In this document: piece after piece, positions 10,548 through 20,506 of the stretch | Layout of the letters: every line of letters begins with the position of its first letter | Position numbering within the stretch: position 1 is the stretch's first letter | Origin: Salinicola salarius | GTDB taxonomy: Bacteria; Pseudomonadota; Gammaproteobacteria; Pseudomonadales; Halomonadaceae | DNA length: 64,000 bases | Direction: 5' to 3' | Assembly (NCBI RefSeq): GCF_002179555.1 | Contig: NZ_NHOU01000015.1 | Location: 22,266 to 86,265 of the forward strand | Notes under the pieces: model-generated | The model's database searches: none | The model's input: only the letters and a program-made list of their open reading frames with translations | What the model was told of the DNA's origin: nothing | Translations under genes and position numbers: made by a program

Positions 10548-13400
10548 TCAAGCGCGTTTGGCCTTGCGTGCCTTGGGCTCGGGCAGTAGCGGCGCCAGAA
10601 AATGGCCCGTATGAGAGTGTTCGAGCGCGGCAACCTGTTCCGGTGTTCCTTCGGCGATGATGCGTCCGCCGCCGGAGCCCCCTTCCGGCCCGAGGTCGAT
10701 GATCCAGTCCGCGGTCTTGATCACGTCCAGGTTATGCTCGATCACTACCACGGTATTGCCATGGTCGCGTAGCCGATGCAGCACGCCGAGTAACTGACGA
10801 ATGTCTTCGAAATGCAGCCCCGTCGTCGGCTCGTCCAGAATATAGAGCGTCTGGCCGGTATCGCGCTTGGCTAGTTCGCGCGCGAGCTTCACGCGCTGTG
10901 CCTCGCCGCCGGAGAGCGTCGTGGCGCTCTGGCCAAGTCGTACGTAGGAGAGGCCCACGTCCATCAGCGTCTGCAGGCGTCTGGCGATCGCCGGCACCGG
11001 GCTGAAGAATTCCAGCGCCTCCTCGATGGTCATCTCCAGCACCTCATGGATGCTCTTGCCCTTGTAGTGGATCTCCAGCGTCTCGCGATTGTAGCGCTTG
11101 CCCTTGCAGACATCGCAGGGGACATAGATATCCGGCAGGAAGTGCATCTCGACCTTGATCATGCCTTCGCCCTGACACGCCTCGCAGCGGCCGCCCTTGA
11201 CGTTGAAGCTGAAACGCCCCGGTTTGTAGCCGCGCGCGCGGGCTTCCTGAGTACCCGAGAAGAGCTCTCGAATCGGGGTGAAGATGCCGGTGTACGTGGC
11301 GGGGTTGGAGCGCGGCGTACGGCCGATCGGGCTCTGGTCGATGTCGATGATCTTGTCGAGCTGATCGAGACCCTCGATGCTGCGATAGGGCGCTGCCGTC
11401 AGCGTCGTGGCGCGATTGAGTTCACGCGCAGCGATCGGCATCAACGTCGAGTTGATCAGGGTGGACTTGCCGGAACCGGAAACGCCGGTCACGCAGACGA
11501 ACAGGCCCAGCGGCAGCGCCAGATCGACATCCTGGAGATTGTTGCCATTCGCGCCGCGCAGATGAAGCTGCTTGTCCGGATTGACCGGAATGCGATGTGG
11601 CGGCACTTCGATACAGCGCTTTCCGGAAAGGTACTGTCCCGTCAGCGATTCCGGCGTTGTCTCGATCTGCTGGGGCGTACCCTGAGCCACAATGGTGCCG
11701 CCATGCACGCCGGCCCCCGGCCCGATATCGAGGACATGATCGGCGGCGCGAATCGCGTCTTCGTCGTGTTCGACCACGATCACGGTGTTGCCCAGGTCGC
11801 GCAGGCGAATCAAGGTGCGCAGGAGGCGGTCGTTGTCGCGCTGATGAAGGCCGATCGAGGGCTCGTCCAGAATATACATCACCCCGACCAGGCCGGCGCC
11901 GATCTGGCTGGCCAGGCGGATGCGCTGGGCCTCGCCGCCGGAGAGCGTGTCGGCACTGCGCTCCAGCGTCAGGTAGTCGAGCCCGACATTGACCAGGAAC
12001 TCCAGACGCGCATGGATTTCATGAACGATCTTGACCGCGATCTCGCCCTTGCGGCCGGGTAGCGTCACCTGGCCGAAGTATTCCCAGGCTTCGCCCACCG
12101 GCATTTGAGTCAGCGTCGGCAGATTATGACCGTCGATGAAGACATGGCGCGCCTCCCGCTTGAGGCGGGTGCCATGGCAGGTCGGGCAGGGGCGTACAGC
12201 CAGGTATTTGGCGAGGTCGTCGCGCACCATGGAGGATTCGGTCTCGCGATAGCGCCGCTCGAGGTTGGGCAGCACACCCTCGAAAGGGTGTTCGCGGGTG
12301 ACCTTGCGCCCCCGGTCGTTGACATAGCTGAACGCGATCTCGTCCTTGCCGCTGCCGTTGAGCAGCAGGTCGCGCTCGTGACGGGCAAGTTCGTTCCAGG
12401 GCGTGTCCAACGTGAAGCGGTAGTGGTCGGCGACGGCCTGCAGCTGGCTGAAATAGTAGATGCTACGGCGATCCCAGCCCTTGATCGCGCCTTCGGCCAG
12501 CGACAGTTCCGGATGGCTGATCAGCTTGTCCGGGTCGAAAAACTGGCGCACGCCGAGGCCGTCGCAGGTCGGGCAGGCGCCGGCCGGGTTGTTGAACGAG
12601 AACAGCCGCGGCTCGAGCTCGGAAAGCGAGTAGCCGCAGATCGGGCAGGCGAAGCGTGAAGAGAACGCCAGATCTTCCTGCTCGCCGTCCATGAAGTGGA
12701 TGATCGCTGTGCCATCGGCCAGGTTGAGCGCGGTCTCGAAGGATTCCGCCAAGCGCTGCTGCAGGTCGTCGCGCACCTTGATGCGATCGACGACGACGCT
12801 GATGTCGTGCTTGCGCTTCTTGTCGAGCGCCGGTACGTCGTCCAGCTCGACGGTATCGCCGTCGATCACCGCTCGCACGAACCCCTGGGCTCGCAGCTCG
12901 CTGATCAACTGCTGATGCTCGCCCTTGCGGCCCTTGACCACCGGCGCCAGCAGCATCAGCCGGGTGCCCTCGGTCAGTGCCAGCACCTGATCGACCATCT
13001 GAGACACCGTCTGGGCCTCGAGCTCTTCGTCGTGATCCGGGCAACGCGGCGTCCCGGCGCGAGCGAACAGCAGGCGGAGATAGTCGTAGATCTCGGTGAT
13101 CGTGCCGACGGTGGAGCGGGGGTTGTGCGAGGTCGATTTCTGCTCGATGGAAATGGCCGGCGACAGTCCTTCGATATGGTCGACGTCGGGCTTTTCCATC
13201 ATCGACAGGAACTGGCGGGCGTAGGTCGACAGGGATTCGACGTAGCGTCGTTGCCCTTCGGCGTAAAGCGTGTCGAATGCGAGCGAAGATTTACCCGAAC
13301 CGGAGAGACCGGTTACCACGATCAACTTGTCGCGCGGCAGTTCGACATCAATGTTCTTCAGGTTATGGGTTCGTGCGCCCCTGACCAGAATGCTGTCCAT
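10548..13400 (-). CDS. uvrA: Excinuclease ABC subunit A
   Basis: UvrA recognises bulky DNA damage and loads UvrB in nucleotide excision repair. The 950-residue product has two ABC modules. The first Walker A is GLSGSGKSS (31-39) and the second GVSGSGKST lies near 640. Two signature motifs ([12 protein letters not shown] and [12 protein letters not shown]) and two zinc modules with paired CxxC are present. It is divergent from the yajR-like gene. I looked for a LexA box in the 13401-13561 gap and did not find a convincing one. Confidence 0.97.
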   Translation of the reverse strand: MDSILVRGARTHNLKNIDVELPRDKLIVVTGLSGSGKSSLAFDTLYAEGQRRYVESLSTYARQFLSMMEKPDVDHIEGLSPAISIEQKSTSHNPRSTVGTITEIYDYLRLLFARAGTPRCPDHDEELEAQTVSQMVDQVLALTEGTRLMLLAPVVKGRKGEHQQLISELRAQGFVRAVIDGDTVELDDVPALDKKRKHDISVVVDRIKVRDDLQQRLAESFETALNLADGTAIIHFMDGEQEDLAFSSRFACPICGYSLSELEPRLFSFNNPAGACPTCDGLGVRQFFDPDKLISHPELSLAEGAIKGWDRRSIYYFSQLQAVADHYRFTLDTPWNELARHERDLLLNGSGKDEIAFSYVNDRGRKVTREHPFEGVLPNLERRYRETESSMVRDDLAKYLAVRPCPTCHGTRLKREARHVFIDGHNLPTLTQMPVGEAWEYFGQVTLPGRKGEIAVKIVHEIHARLEFLVNVGLDYLTLERSADTLSGGEAQRIRLASQIGAGLVGVMYILDEPSIGLHQRDNDRLLRTLIRLRDLGNTVIVVEHDEDAIRAADHVLDIGPGAGVHGGTIVAQGTPQQIETTPESLTGQYLSGKRCIEVPPHRIPVNPDKQLHLRGANGNNLQDVDLALPLGLFVCVTGVSGSGKSTLINSTLMPIAARELNRATTLTAAPYRSIEGLDQLDKIIDIDQSPIGRTPRSNPATYTGIFTPIRELFSGTQEARARGYKPGRFSFNVKGGRCEACQGEGMIKVEMHFLPDIYVPCDVCKGKRYNRETLEIHYKGKSIHEVLEMTIEEALEFFSPVPAIARRLQTLMDVGLSYVRLGQSATTLSGGEAQRVKLARELAKRDTGQTLYILDEPTTGLHFEDIRQLLGVLHRLRDHGNTVVVIEHNLDVIKTADWIIDLGPEGGSGGGRIIAEGTPEQVAALEHSHTGHFLAPLLPEPKARKAKRA

Positions 13401-13561
13401 GACTACCTCGTGCTGCGACGCGGGAAACGACCATTATAGGTCGCGGATCAAATGACCGGCAAAGCCGGCTGCTTTCACTGGCGGAAGGCGAGCGGTAAAA
13501 TGTGTCGCTCATTCCGAACCATCCTCGGCTCTAGCCGAGTTCACCCAACGTTGTGACCCCC

Positions 13562-14944
13562 ATGACTTCTCGTTTTCTCGTCACCGAACGACGTGCCATC
13601 GTCGGGCTGGCAAGTCTCTATGCTTCGCGCATGCTGGGCCTGTTCATGGTCCTGCCGGTTCTGGCGCTGTATGCCGATCATCTCGATGGTGCCACTCCTC
13701 TGCTGGTCGGCATGGCGCTGGGCGGCTACGGCCTGACCCAGGCCATCCTGCAAATTCCCTTCGGGCTGCTGTCCGATCGTATCGGCCGTAAAGCCGTCAT
13801 TGGCGGCGGCCTCGTGCTTTTCATCATCGGTAGCCTGGTCGCCGCCAACGCTACCTCCATCACCGGTATCATCATCGGCCGCTGCCTGCAGGGCAGCGGC
13901 GCCGTTGCCGGTGCGATCATGGCGCTGCTGGCCGATCAGACCCGTGAAGAGATCCGCACTGCGGCGATGGCGACCATCGGCCTTTCCATCGGCGTGGCAT
14001 TCGCCGTTGCCATAGTGGCAGGCCCGCTGATCGCGGATATCGGTGGGCTCGCCGGCGTGTTCTGGTTCACCGCCGCGCTGGCCGCCTGCGGATTGCTGGT
14101 CCTGTGGAAACTGGTGCCGAAAGCGCCGAGGCGCATGCCGCACCGCGATGTCGGGATCGACCGGCGTCAGCTGCGTGCGACGCTCGCCCAGGGCGATCTG
14201 TTACGACTGGATTTCTCGATTTTTGCGCTACATCTGATTCTGACTGCCTGCTTCACGGCGCTGCCGTTCCGACTCGAGGCATTGGGATTCGCGCCGGCGG
14301 ATCATGGCTGGGTCTACCTGCCGGTGATGGCGCTGGCCTTCGTCGGCATGATTCCGCTGGTCATCGTGGCCGAGAAGTATCGCAAGATGAAGCCCATTTT
14401 CATCGGCGCCGTCGCGGCGATGACGCTGATCCTGCTAGGCTTCGGTGAACTGGCAAGCGACCGGGTCACGTTACTTACCCTACTTTGGGGCTTTTTCGTC
14501 GTCTTCAATCTATTGGAGGCGACACTGCCGTCGATGATCAGCAAATTGGCGCCGGCAGGTGCCAAGGGGACGGCCATGGGCGTCTACTCGACCAGCCAGT
14601 TCCTGGGAGCTTTTCTCGGCGGCACGCTGGGCGGGGCGCTATCGCAGGGCTTTGGCGTTCAGAGCGTGTTTCTGGGAGCGGCTGTCGTGGGGGCGATCTG
14701 GCTGGCCGTGGTCTGGAAAATGCCCGCGCCGCGTCACCTTTCGAGCGAGATCATCGCACTCGACAAGCAATCCATGGACATGCTCGATACACTACTCGAC
14801 CGTTTTGCCTCGGTGACCGGCGTCGAGGACGTCATGGTGGTACCCGAAGAGCAGGTCGCCTATCTCAAGGTCGACCGTCAGCGTCTGGATGTCGAGATGC
14901 TGGCCAGTATCGCAGGTAAACAATGGCAACGAACCGACGCGTGA
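13562..14944 (+). CDS. MFS transporter of the YajR type
   Basis: The 460-residue protein is a 12-segment major facilitator. Motif A ([12 protein letters not shown]) lies between segments 2 and 3. After the last membrane segment, a soluble C-terminal domain of about 60 residues (from [11 protein letters not shown] on) resembles the ferredoxin-like YAM domain of E. coli YajR. A drug:H+ antiport role is inferred from the family; the substrate is unknown. A GTG three codons upstream (13553) is an alternative start. It lies just before ssb, as in other gammaproteobacteria. Confidence 0.85.
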   Translation: MTSRFLVTERRAIVGLASLYASRMLGLFMVLPVLALYADHLDGATPLLVGMALGGYGLTQAILQIPFGLLSDRIGRKAVIGGGLVLFIIGSLVAANATSITGIIIGRCLQGSGAVAGAIMALLADQTREEIRTAAMATIGLSIGVAFAVAIVAGPLIADIGGLAGVFWFTAALAACGLLVLWKLVPKAPRRMPHRDVGIDRRQLRATLAQGDLLRLDFSIFALHLILTACFTALPFRLEALGFAPADHGWVYLPVMALAFVGMIPLVIVAEKYRKMKPIFIGAVAAMTLILLGFGELASDRVTLLTLLWGFFVVFNLLEATLPSMISKLAPAGAKGTAMGVYSTSQFLGAFLGGTLGGALSQGFGVQSVFLGAAVVGAIWLAVVWKMPAPRHLSSEIIALDKQSMDMLDTLLDRFASVTGVEDVMVVPEEQVAYLKVDRQRLDVEMLASIAGKQWQRTDA

Positions 14945-14978
14945 GCGCGTCGCAACGCAGGAATGCGAGGAGACAACG

Positions 14979-15572
14979 ATGGCCAGAGGTGTAAACAAAG
15001 TCATCCTGATCGGCAACCTGGGACAGGATCCGGAAGTCCGCTTTCTGCCTTCGGGGAATCCGGTGTGCAACCTGCGCATCGCTACGACCGATAGCTGGAC
15101 CGACCGTCAGAGCGGCCAGCGCCAGGAGCGTACGGAATGGCACACCGTGGTGCTGTTCAACAAGCTGGCGGAGATCGCCCAGCAGTACGTGAAGAAAGGG
15201 TCGCGTATCTATATCGAAGGCCGGCTGCAGACCCGTAAATGGCAGGGGCAGGACGGTCAGGATCGCTACTCGACCGAAATCGTCGGTAACGACATGCAGA
15301 TGCTCGATTCCCGCGCCGGTGGGCAGGGCGGCGGTGATTATGCGCCGCAAGGGCAGTATGGCGCCGCGCCGCAGGGCGGCTACGATCAGCAGCCGCAGCA
15401 GGGCAACTATGGCGGCAATCCGCAGCCACAGCAGCGCCCGCCGCAGTCAGGGCAGCCGCAACAGCGTCCTCCGCAACAGGGACAGCCGGCGCCACAGCCC
15501 AATCAGAACCCCAACTACGGCGCCCCCAACCCGGGTAGCTTCGACGATTTCGACGACGAAATTCCGTTCTGA
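14979..15572 (+). CDS. ssb: Single-stranded DNA-binding protein
   Basis: SSB coats single-stranded DNA and recruits repair and replication partners. The 197-residue product has an OB-fold domain (about 1-110, [19 protein letters not shown]). A long Gln/Gly/Pro-rich linker (about 113-185) follows, then the acidic tip DFDDEIPF that binds partner proteins. I chose the ATG at 14979, after GCGAGGAG, because it gives the canonical N-terminus. The linker is longer than in E. coli. Confidence 0.97.
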   Translation: MARGVNKVILIGNLGQDPEVRFLPSGNPVCNLRIATTDSWTDRQSGQRQERTEWHTVVLFNKLAEIAQQYVKKGSRIYIEGRLQTRKWQGQDGQDRYSTEIVGNDMQMLDSRAGGQGGGDYAPQGQYGAAPQGGYDQQPQQGNYGGNPQPQQRPPQSGQPQQRPPQQGQPAPQPNQNPNYGAPNPGSFDDFDDEIPF

Positions 15573-15606
15573 CGCGCGTCGATGAATGACGTCCAGGAAA
15601 GTGACC

Positions 15607-15632
15607 AAAGCCCCGCCAAGCGGGGCTTTTCT
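15607..15632 (+). terminator. Intrinsic terminator after ssb
   Basis: A perfect 9-bp stem (15607-15615 with 15621-15629) has a 5-base loop and ends in TTTT. It lies 35 bases after the ssb stop. The upstream AAA could also serve weakly for the convergent SMP-30 gene that ends at 15688. Confidence 0.75.
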
Positions 15633-15687
15633 GTCCTGGTATCGTGCGGCAGCGCAATGACCGATCGCTTCGGAGGGTTCCGCCGAG

Positions 15688-16569
15688 TCATAGCGTAGAA
15701 TCGTTGGGCATGACCACGGGTGTGGTCGCGAGGCCGCCGATCTCGACGTCGATCTCGAACAGGGACCCGGCCAGTGGTTCGTCGTCGCAACCGGTGGCTG
15801 CCGAAGTGACGAACAGGCGATCCAGCGCTTCACCGCCGAAGATGCAGGAGGTGGGCTGGGAGATCGGGAGCGCGACTTCGTGATCGAGCGAGCCATCGGC
15901 GTGATAGCGGGCAATGCGGCCGCCATCCCACAGGGCGATCCATAACCCGCCTTCGCGATCGCAGGTCATGCCATCCGGATAGCCGGCGCCCTCCGGCAGT
16001 CGAATATGCTCGCGGCGGTTCGCCAGCTCGCCGTCGTCGTCGAGATCGAAGGCGAAGACGATCTGGCGTGCGCTGTCGTTGTGATAAAGTGTGCGACCGT
16101 CGGGGCTGATGGCAGGGCCGTTGGTCACGTGGTATTGGCTGTCCATCTCTATCAGCCCGCGGCTGTCGAGACGAAACAGGTAGCCGTGAACCTCGGCTTC
16201 GGCATCGTCCATGGAACCGAACCATAGCCGGCCGTGGGTATCGCTGTTGGCGTCGTTGAGGCGATCGCCGTCCGGCAGCCATTTGATGGGCGTGAGTCTC
16301 TTGCCGATACGAGGGCCATCGGCATCGAGGTCGAGTTCAGCCACGCCGGAGTGCAGGCCGGCAACGAAGCCGCCATCCTCGCGGGGCAGCAGCCAGCAGC
16401 AGGCTTCTTCGAGATCCCAGCTCTGGCGCTCGCCATTGTCGGGATGGTAGGCATGCAGCCTGGCTTGTCGGATGTCGACGAACAGCAGAGCCTGAAGGCT
16501 ATCGGACCAGATGGGGCCTTCGCCGAGTTCGGCGCCGACCTCCCATGCCACAGTGACGTCCTTGTTCAT
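15688..16569 (-). CDS. SMP-30/gluconolactonase/regucalcin-like lactonase
   Basis: This 293-residue protein is a six-bladed beta-propeller of the SMP-30 family, metal-dependent sugar lactonases. Likely metal ligands are E17 (GEGPIW), N150 (VTNGPAISPDG) and D199 (YPDGM); the substrate-site block RLNDANSD is at 103-110. A GGAGGG site precedes the ATG. No sugar dehydrogenase or transporter lies beside it, so the physiological lactone is not apparent. Its promoter region holds a repeat array at 16597-16698, suggesting dedicated control. Confidence 0.85.
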   Translation of the reverse strand: MNKDVTVAWEVGAELGEGPIWSDSLQALLFVDIRQARLHAYHPDNGERQSWDLEEACCWLLPREDGGFVAGLHSGVAELDLDADGPRIGKRLTPIKWLPDGDRLNDANSDTHGRLWFGSMDDAEAEVHGYLFRLDSRGLIEMDSQYHVTNGPAISPDGRTLYHNDSARQIVFAFDLDDDGELANRREHIRLPEGAGYPDGMTCDREGGLWIALWDGGRIARYHADGSLDHEVALPISQPTSCIFGGEALDRLFVTSAATGCDDEPLAGSLFEIDVEIGGLATTPVVMPNDSTL

Positions 16570-16596
16570 GATGACCCTCCATGGACTAGCGAAGTG

Positions 16597-16698
16597 TACC
16601 GGTATCGATGTCCGTCAATATCAATGTCTGTCACTATCGATACCCTGATTATCAGTGCTTCCGTTGTCGCGGCTTTCATTATCATAGTGCCGGTACCG
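16597..16698. repeat. 16-bp direct-repeat array in the SMP-30 gene promoter
   Basis: TATCGATGTCCGTCA (16603-16617) recurs as TATCAATGTCTGTCA (16619-16633), 16 bases later with two changes. It recurs again as TATCGATA from 16635, with looser copies at 16650 and 16680. GGTATCGAT (16601-16609) and ATCGATACC (16636-16644) form a perfect inverted repeat. Two small palindromes, TACCGGTA and CGGTACCG, bracket the region. It lies 28 bases upstream of the lactonase start, a natural place for operators. Confidence 0.6.
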
Positions 16699-16765
16699 AC
16701 AATGGAAATATGATTCTCCCAATGAGTAAGGATTCCAAAGCGATGATACGTGTCGAGGTGCCATC

Positions 16766-17680
16766 GTGAAGTGTCTGGTGTTGCAAGCAGAGCACTGTCT
16801 GAGTCTGGCGCTGCGCGATACGGCCGCGCAGCGTAGCGACATCGAATATTTGCCGGCACCGGAGCTGGTGGATGCCGATGTGCTGGCCACGATCGGTCCG
16901 GATGCCGTGATCGTGCCGCCGCTGGCGGATCCTGGTCGCTGCGAACCGGCGGTGGTCTATGCCCACGCCAGTCAGGTCGAAGCGCTGCTCGAAGCGTGCC
17001 AGGCTCGCCGGATTCCGCTGATCTGGTGCGTCTCGGACACGCTCTACGAGGATGGGGCGGAAGGCCCGATCGACGAGGACGTTCTGCCACGGCCGCGGGA
17101 TGAGGCGTTGCGCCGACTGATCTCGGTCGGCGAGCACGTGCGCCGCCATCCTCAGCATCTGATCCTGCGTCTGGGGCCGCTGTTCGGGCTCGAAGGCGAA
17201 GGCGCCTGGTTGAGCGAACTGATCGAATCGCTGATGCGCGGCGAATCGGTGCGTGCGGCCCAGGATCTGGTGCTCTGCCCGATATCGGTGAAGGCCGTCG
17301 CGCGCGCGCTGACGGGCGTGCTACTGCAGCTCGATAGTGGTGCTGGTGCCTGGGGCACCTACCATCTCTGCGGTACGGAACCCGTCAGCGTCTTCACCTT
17401 CTGCTCTGTGGTCCGGACACAGCTGGCGACGCGTCTCGAAGGCGTCGGAGCCTTGCCGGCGCCGGGTGAATTGCTGGCGCTCAATCAACACCACGACACG
17501 CCGCTGCGACGAGTGCTCAACTGTCGTCGGCTGCTCGATGTCTTCGGTATCCACCAGAAGTCCTGGCGGCTGGAGTTGGGACTGATGCTGGATGCCTGGT
17601 GCCAGCAGCACTATCCCGACCATGATGAGGTCGATAATGGCAGCCGAGACAGTCGCAAGGGGGAAACGTCCCGCGCATGA
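16766..17680 (+). CDS. RmlD/NAD-epimerase-fold protein, degenerate cofactor site
   Basis: The 304-residue product resembles dTDP-4-dehydrorhamnose reductase-like sugar-nucleotide proteins (the VSDTLYEDG and ILRLGPLFG blocks, and a C-terminal WGTYHLCG segment). The N-terminal glycine-rich dinucleotide motif is missing; the start reads MKCLVLQAEHCLSLAL. Catalysis is therefore doubtful. A GAGGTG sequence supports the GTG start. It overlaps plsC by 4 bases, so the two are coupled and may share a role near the envelope; that last point is inference. Confidence 0.65.
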   Translation: MKCLVLQAEHCLSLALRDTAAQRSDIEYLPAPELVDADVLATIGPDAVIVPPLADPGRCEPAVVYAHASQVEALLEACQARRIPLIWCVSDTLYEDGAEGPIDEDVLPRPRDEALRRLISVGEHVRRHPQHLILRLGPLFGLEGEGAWLSELIESLMRGESVRAAQDLVLCPISVKAVARALTGVLLQLDSGAGAWGTYHLCGTEPVSVFTFCSVVRTQLATRLEGVGALPAPGELLALNQHHDTPLRRVLNCRRLLDVFGIHQKSWRLELGLMLDAWCQQHYPDHDEVDNGSRDSRKGETSRA

Positions 17681-18435
17681 AAGCCTTTCGTAGTGTGATC
17701 TTCTATATCGGTTATTTCCTGGCGATCCTCGTCTCCGGTCTGCTGATGTTGCCCATCGGTTTCGCCCTGCCGACCCGCTCGCGGTTCCGCCTGTTCAATT
17801 GGCATAACCGATTCATCATCAGATGGCTCTCCTTGACCTGCGGCATTCGCTACCACATTCGTGGCCGTGAGCGGGTTCCCGAGGGGCCCTGCGTGGTACT
17901 GGCCAATCATCAGAGCGAGTGGGAAACCGTCTACCTGCAGCTGCTCAAGACACCGATCTGCACCGTGCTCAAGAAGGAACTGCTCGAGATTCCGCTATTC
18001 GGCTGGGGCGTGCGTCTACTGCGACCGATCCCGCTGGATCGCTCGAAGCCGTCGGCCGCCATGCGTCAGGTGCTTTCTCATGGCAAGCAGCGTCTGGAAG
18101 AAGGGTTGTCGGTACTGATCTTCCCCGAGGGGACGCGCGTACCGCCGGGACAGCGACGTCGCTTCAACAAGAGCGGTGCGGTAATCGCGTGTCGTACCGG
18201 CGTTCCGGTGCTGCCCGTCGCTCACAATGCCGGCGAGCGCTGGGGCCGTCATTGGGTCAAGCAGCCCGGCGTGCTCAATGTGGTCGTGGGCGAGCCGATC
18301 GAGACTGTCGGCCGCAGCCCCGAAGAGGTGATGGCGGAGCTGGAAGCCTGGATCGAGCGCACCCTCGACGAGATATCCGAAGTGCCGCGTCCACCGCTGC
18401 CGGAGAAGGCTGCGCCGGCAGAGTTGCCGTCCTGA
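17677..18435 (+). CDS. plsC: 1-acyl-sn-glycerol-3-phosphate acyltransferase
   Basis: PlsC adds the second acyl chain to make phosphatidic acid. The 252-residue protein has N-terminal membrane segments (about 7-30). The catalytic HX4E variant NHQSEWE lies at 77-83, where many relatives have HX4D. FPEGTR lies near residue 150. It starts inside the stop of the previous gene (ATGA overlap) and is followed by a strong terminator. Confidence 0.88.
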   Translation: MKAFRSVIFYIGYFLAILVSGLLMLPIGFALPTRSRFRLFNWHNRFIIRWLSLTCGIRYHIRGRERVPEGPCVVLANHQSEWETVYLQLLKTPICTVLKKELLEIPLFGWGVRLLRPIPLDRSKPSAAMRQVLSHGKQRLEEGLSVLIFPEGTRVPPGQRRRFNKSGAVIACRTGVPVLPVAHNAGERWGRHWVKQPGVLNVVVGEPIETVGRSPEEVMAELEAWIERTLDEISEVPRPPLPEKAAPAELPS

Positions 18436-18471
18436 CCCGATTCGCTGAGACGGATAGCAGAAAACGAGCCC

Positions 18472-18500
18472 AAAAAAGGCGCCCCGCGGGGCGCCTTTTG
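18472..18500. terminator. Bidirectional terminator between plsC and fabB
   Basis: A perfect inverted repeat pairs 18474-18485 with 18488-18499, flanked by a run of A on one side and TTTT on the other. It sits between the convergent plsC and fabB genes and can stop transcription in both directions. Confidence 0.8.
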
Positions 18501-18525
18501 CATTGGTAACGATGAAGCCAGACGA

Positions 18526-19743
18526 TCAGCTTTCGAAGCGATCCAGTACCAGACAGGCGTTGGTGCCACCGAAGCCGAAGCTGTTGGACAGCACGCGCTT
18601 GACGTCGACATCGTCGCGACGCTGGCGAACGATGTCGAAACCGTTGGCCTGCTCGTCGAGCGTATCGATGTTGGCCGACGCGCAGATGAACCGGTTCTGC
18701 ATCATCAGCAGCGCGTAGATCGCTTCCTGCACGCCGGTCGCGCCCAGCGAGTGACCTGTCAGCGACTTGGTCGAGCTCATTGCCGGCGTGGTATCGCCGA
18801 ATACCTCACGGATGGCCTTGAGTTCGGCCACGTCGCCCACCGGCGTCGAGGTGCCGTGGGTATTGATGTAGTCGACCTTGCCTTCCAGTCCTGCGAGCGC
18901 CTGGCGCATGCAGCGTGCCGCGCCTTCGCCGGAAGGGGCGACCATGTCGTGCCCGTCGGACGTCGCGCCGTAGCCCGTGATCTCGGCGTAGATCTTGGCG
19001 CCGCGAGCCTTGGCGTGTTCGAGCTCTTCGATCACCAGCATGCCGCCACCACCGGCGATGATGAAGCCGTCACGATCCACGTCGTAGGGGCGCGAAGCCT
19101 TCTCCGGCGTGTCGTTGTAATGGGTGGTCAGCGCGCCCATGGCGTCGAACAGACAGGACAGCGTCCAGTGCTCTTCCTCGCCGCCACCGGCGAAGACCAC
19201 GTCCTGCTTGCCCATCTGGATCTGTTCCACGGCACTACCGATGCAGTGGGCCGAGGTGGCGCAGGCAGAGGAGATCGAGTAGTTGACGCCCTTGATCTTG
19301 AACGGCGTCGACAGGCAGGCCGAAACCGTGCTGCCCATGGTGCGGGTCACGCGGTACGGGCCGACACGGCGCAGGCCTTTTTCCCGCATCACGTCGGCGG
19401 CTTCGACCTGATTGGCGCTGGAGGCACCGCCGGAGCCTGCGATCAGGCCGGTACGCGGGTTGGAGATGTCGCTGGCCTCGAGCCCGGCATCGTCGACCGC
19501 CTGCTGCATGGCGATATAGGCGTAGGCGGCTGCATCGCCCATGAAGCGCAATTGCTTGCGATCGACCAGAGATTCGATGTCGATATCGACGACACCGGCA
19601 ACCTGGCTGCGAAAGCCAAGTTCGGCATATTCCGGCTTGAAGCGAATGCCGGAGCGCCCCTGGCGCAGAGAGTCGAGCACCTGTTGGGCGTCGTTGCCCA
19701 GGCAGGAAACGATGCCCAGGCCGGTGACTACCACTCGTTTCAT
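18526..19743 (-). CDS. fabB: Beta-ketoacyl-ACP synthase I
   Basis: FabB elongates unsaturated acyl-ACP by Claisen condensation with malonyl-ACP. The 405-residue protein has the Cys-His-His triad: C161 (SSACATS), H296 ([11 protein letters not shown]) and H331 ([10 protein letters not shown]). I chose the ATG at 19743 ([17 protein letters not shown]), which gives the family length. It starts 13 bases after fabA, forming the usual fabAB operon for unsaturated fatty acids. Confidence 0.96.
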   Translation of the reverse strand: MKRVVVTGLGIVSCLGNDAQQVLDSLRQGRSGIRFKPEYAELGFRSQVAGVVDIDIESLVDRKQLRFMGDAAAYAYIAMQQAVDDAGLEASDISNPRTGLIAGSGGASSANQVEAADVMREKGLRRVGPYRVTRTMGSTVSACLSTPFKIKGVNYSISSACATSAHCIGSAVEQIQMGKQDVVFAGGGEEEHWTLSCLFDAMGALTTHYNDTPEKASRPYDVDRDGFIIAGGGGMLVIEELEHAKARGAKIYAEITGYGATSDGHDMVAPSGEGAARCMRQALAGLEGKVDYINTHGTSTPVGDVAELKAIREVFGDTTPAMSSTKSLTGHSLGATGVQEAIYALLMMQNRFICASANIDTLDEQANGFDIVRQRRDDVDVKRVLSNSFGFGGTNACLVLDRFES

Positions 19744-19756
19744 GGAAGCCTCCCGC

Positions 19757-20272
19757 TCAGAATTTCTCAGTATTGGTGAACAGGCCGACACGCAAGTCCT
19801 TGGCCTCGTAGATGGCCTGACCGTCGACCGACAGCGTGCCATCGGCGATGCCCAGCACCAGGCGCCGGGTGATCACACGCTTGATCTCGATATGGTACGT
19901 AACCTGGCCCGCGCTCGGCAGGATCTGTCCGGAGAACTTGACGTCGCCGCAACCCAGGGCGCGACCACGACCGGGGTTGCCCAGCCAGCCGAGGTGGAAG
20001 CCGACCAGCTGCCACATGGCATCCAGGCCGAGGCAGCCGGGCATCACCGGGTCACCAGGAAAATGACACTGGAAGAACCACAGGTCCGGATGGATATCCA
20101 GCTCGGCGATGATTTCGCCCTTCTGGTATTTGCCGCCTTCCTCGTTGATCTGCGTGATGCGGTCGAGCATCAGCATGTTGGGAGCGGGCAGTTGGGCGTT
20201 ACCGGGGCCGAACAGTTCCCCCCGGCTGCATTTCAGCAGATCGTCTTGGCTGAAAGAGTGCTGTCTGGTCAC
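19757..20272 (-). CDS. fabA: 3-hydroxydecanoyl-ACP dehydratase/isomerase
   Basis: FabA dehydrates 3-hydroxydecanoyl-ACP and isomerises the product to the cis-3 form, the branch point to unsaturated fatty acids. The 171-residue protein has the active-site pair H70 and D84 in the block [20 protein letters not shown], with the same numbering as E. coli. The start codon is GTG. It is the first gene of the fabAB operon; I saw no clear FabR-like palindrome upstream. Confidence 0.96.
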   Translation of the reverse strand: MTRQHSFSQDDLLKCSRGELFGPGNAQLPAPNMLMLDRITQINEEGGKYQKGEIIAELDIHPDLWFFQCHFPGDPVMPGCLGLDAMWQLVGFHLGWLGNPGRGRALGCGDVKFSGQILPSAGQVTYHIEIKRVITRRLVLGIADGTLSVDGQAIYEAKDLRVGLFTNTEKF

Positions 20273-20506
20273 TGGATCGTTCCGAGAATCGAAAATAGAG
20301 TTTGCCTCGTCGTCTGCAAGGCGCGGCCAGTCTAATGGCTGCGCGCGCTGATTGCACGCCAGCCAAAGCCTAGTCTTGTGCTACCTATGGCGCAATGATC
20401 GGAGTGAAGCTTGCCCTGGCGAATGCCCCCGGGGCATGATGCGGACGGAAATGGGAGGCTCTGCAATAGCCGCCAGTCAAACGATGACGACGACAAACGA
20501 CAATCT

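Noticed and set aside
13401..13561. A LexA (SOS) box in front of uvrA
   Set aside because: I looked for CTGT-N8-ACAG or a close variant between uvrA and the yajR-like gene and saw none. The regulation is left open.
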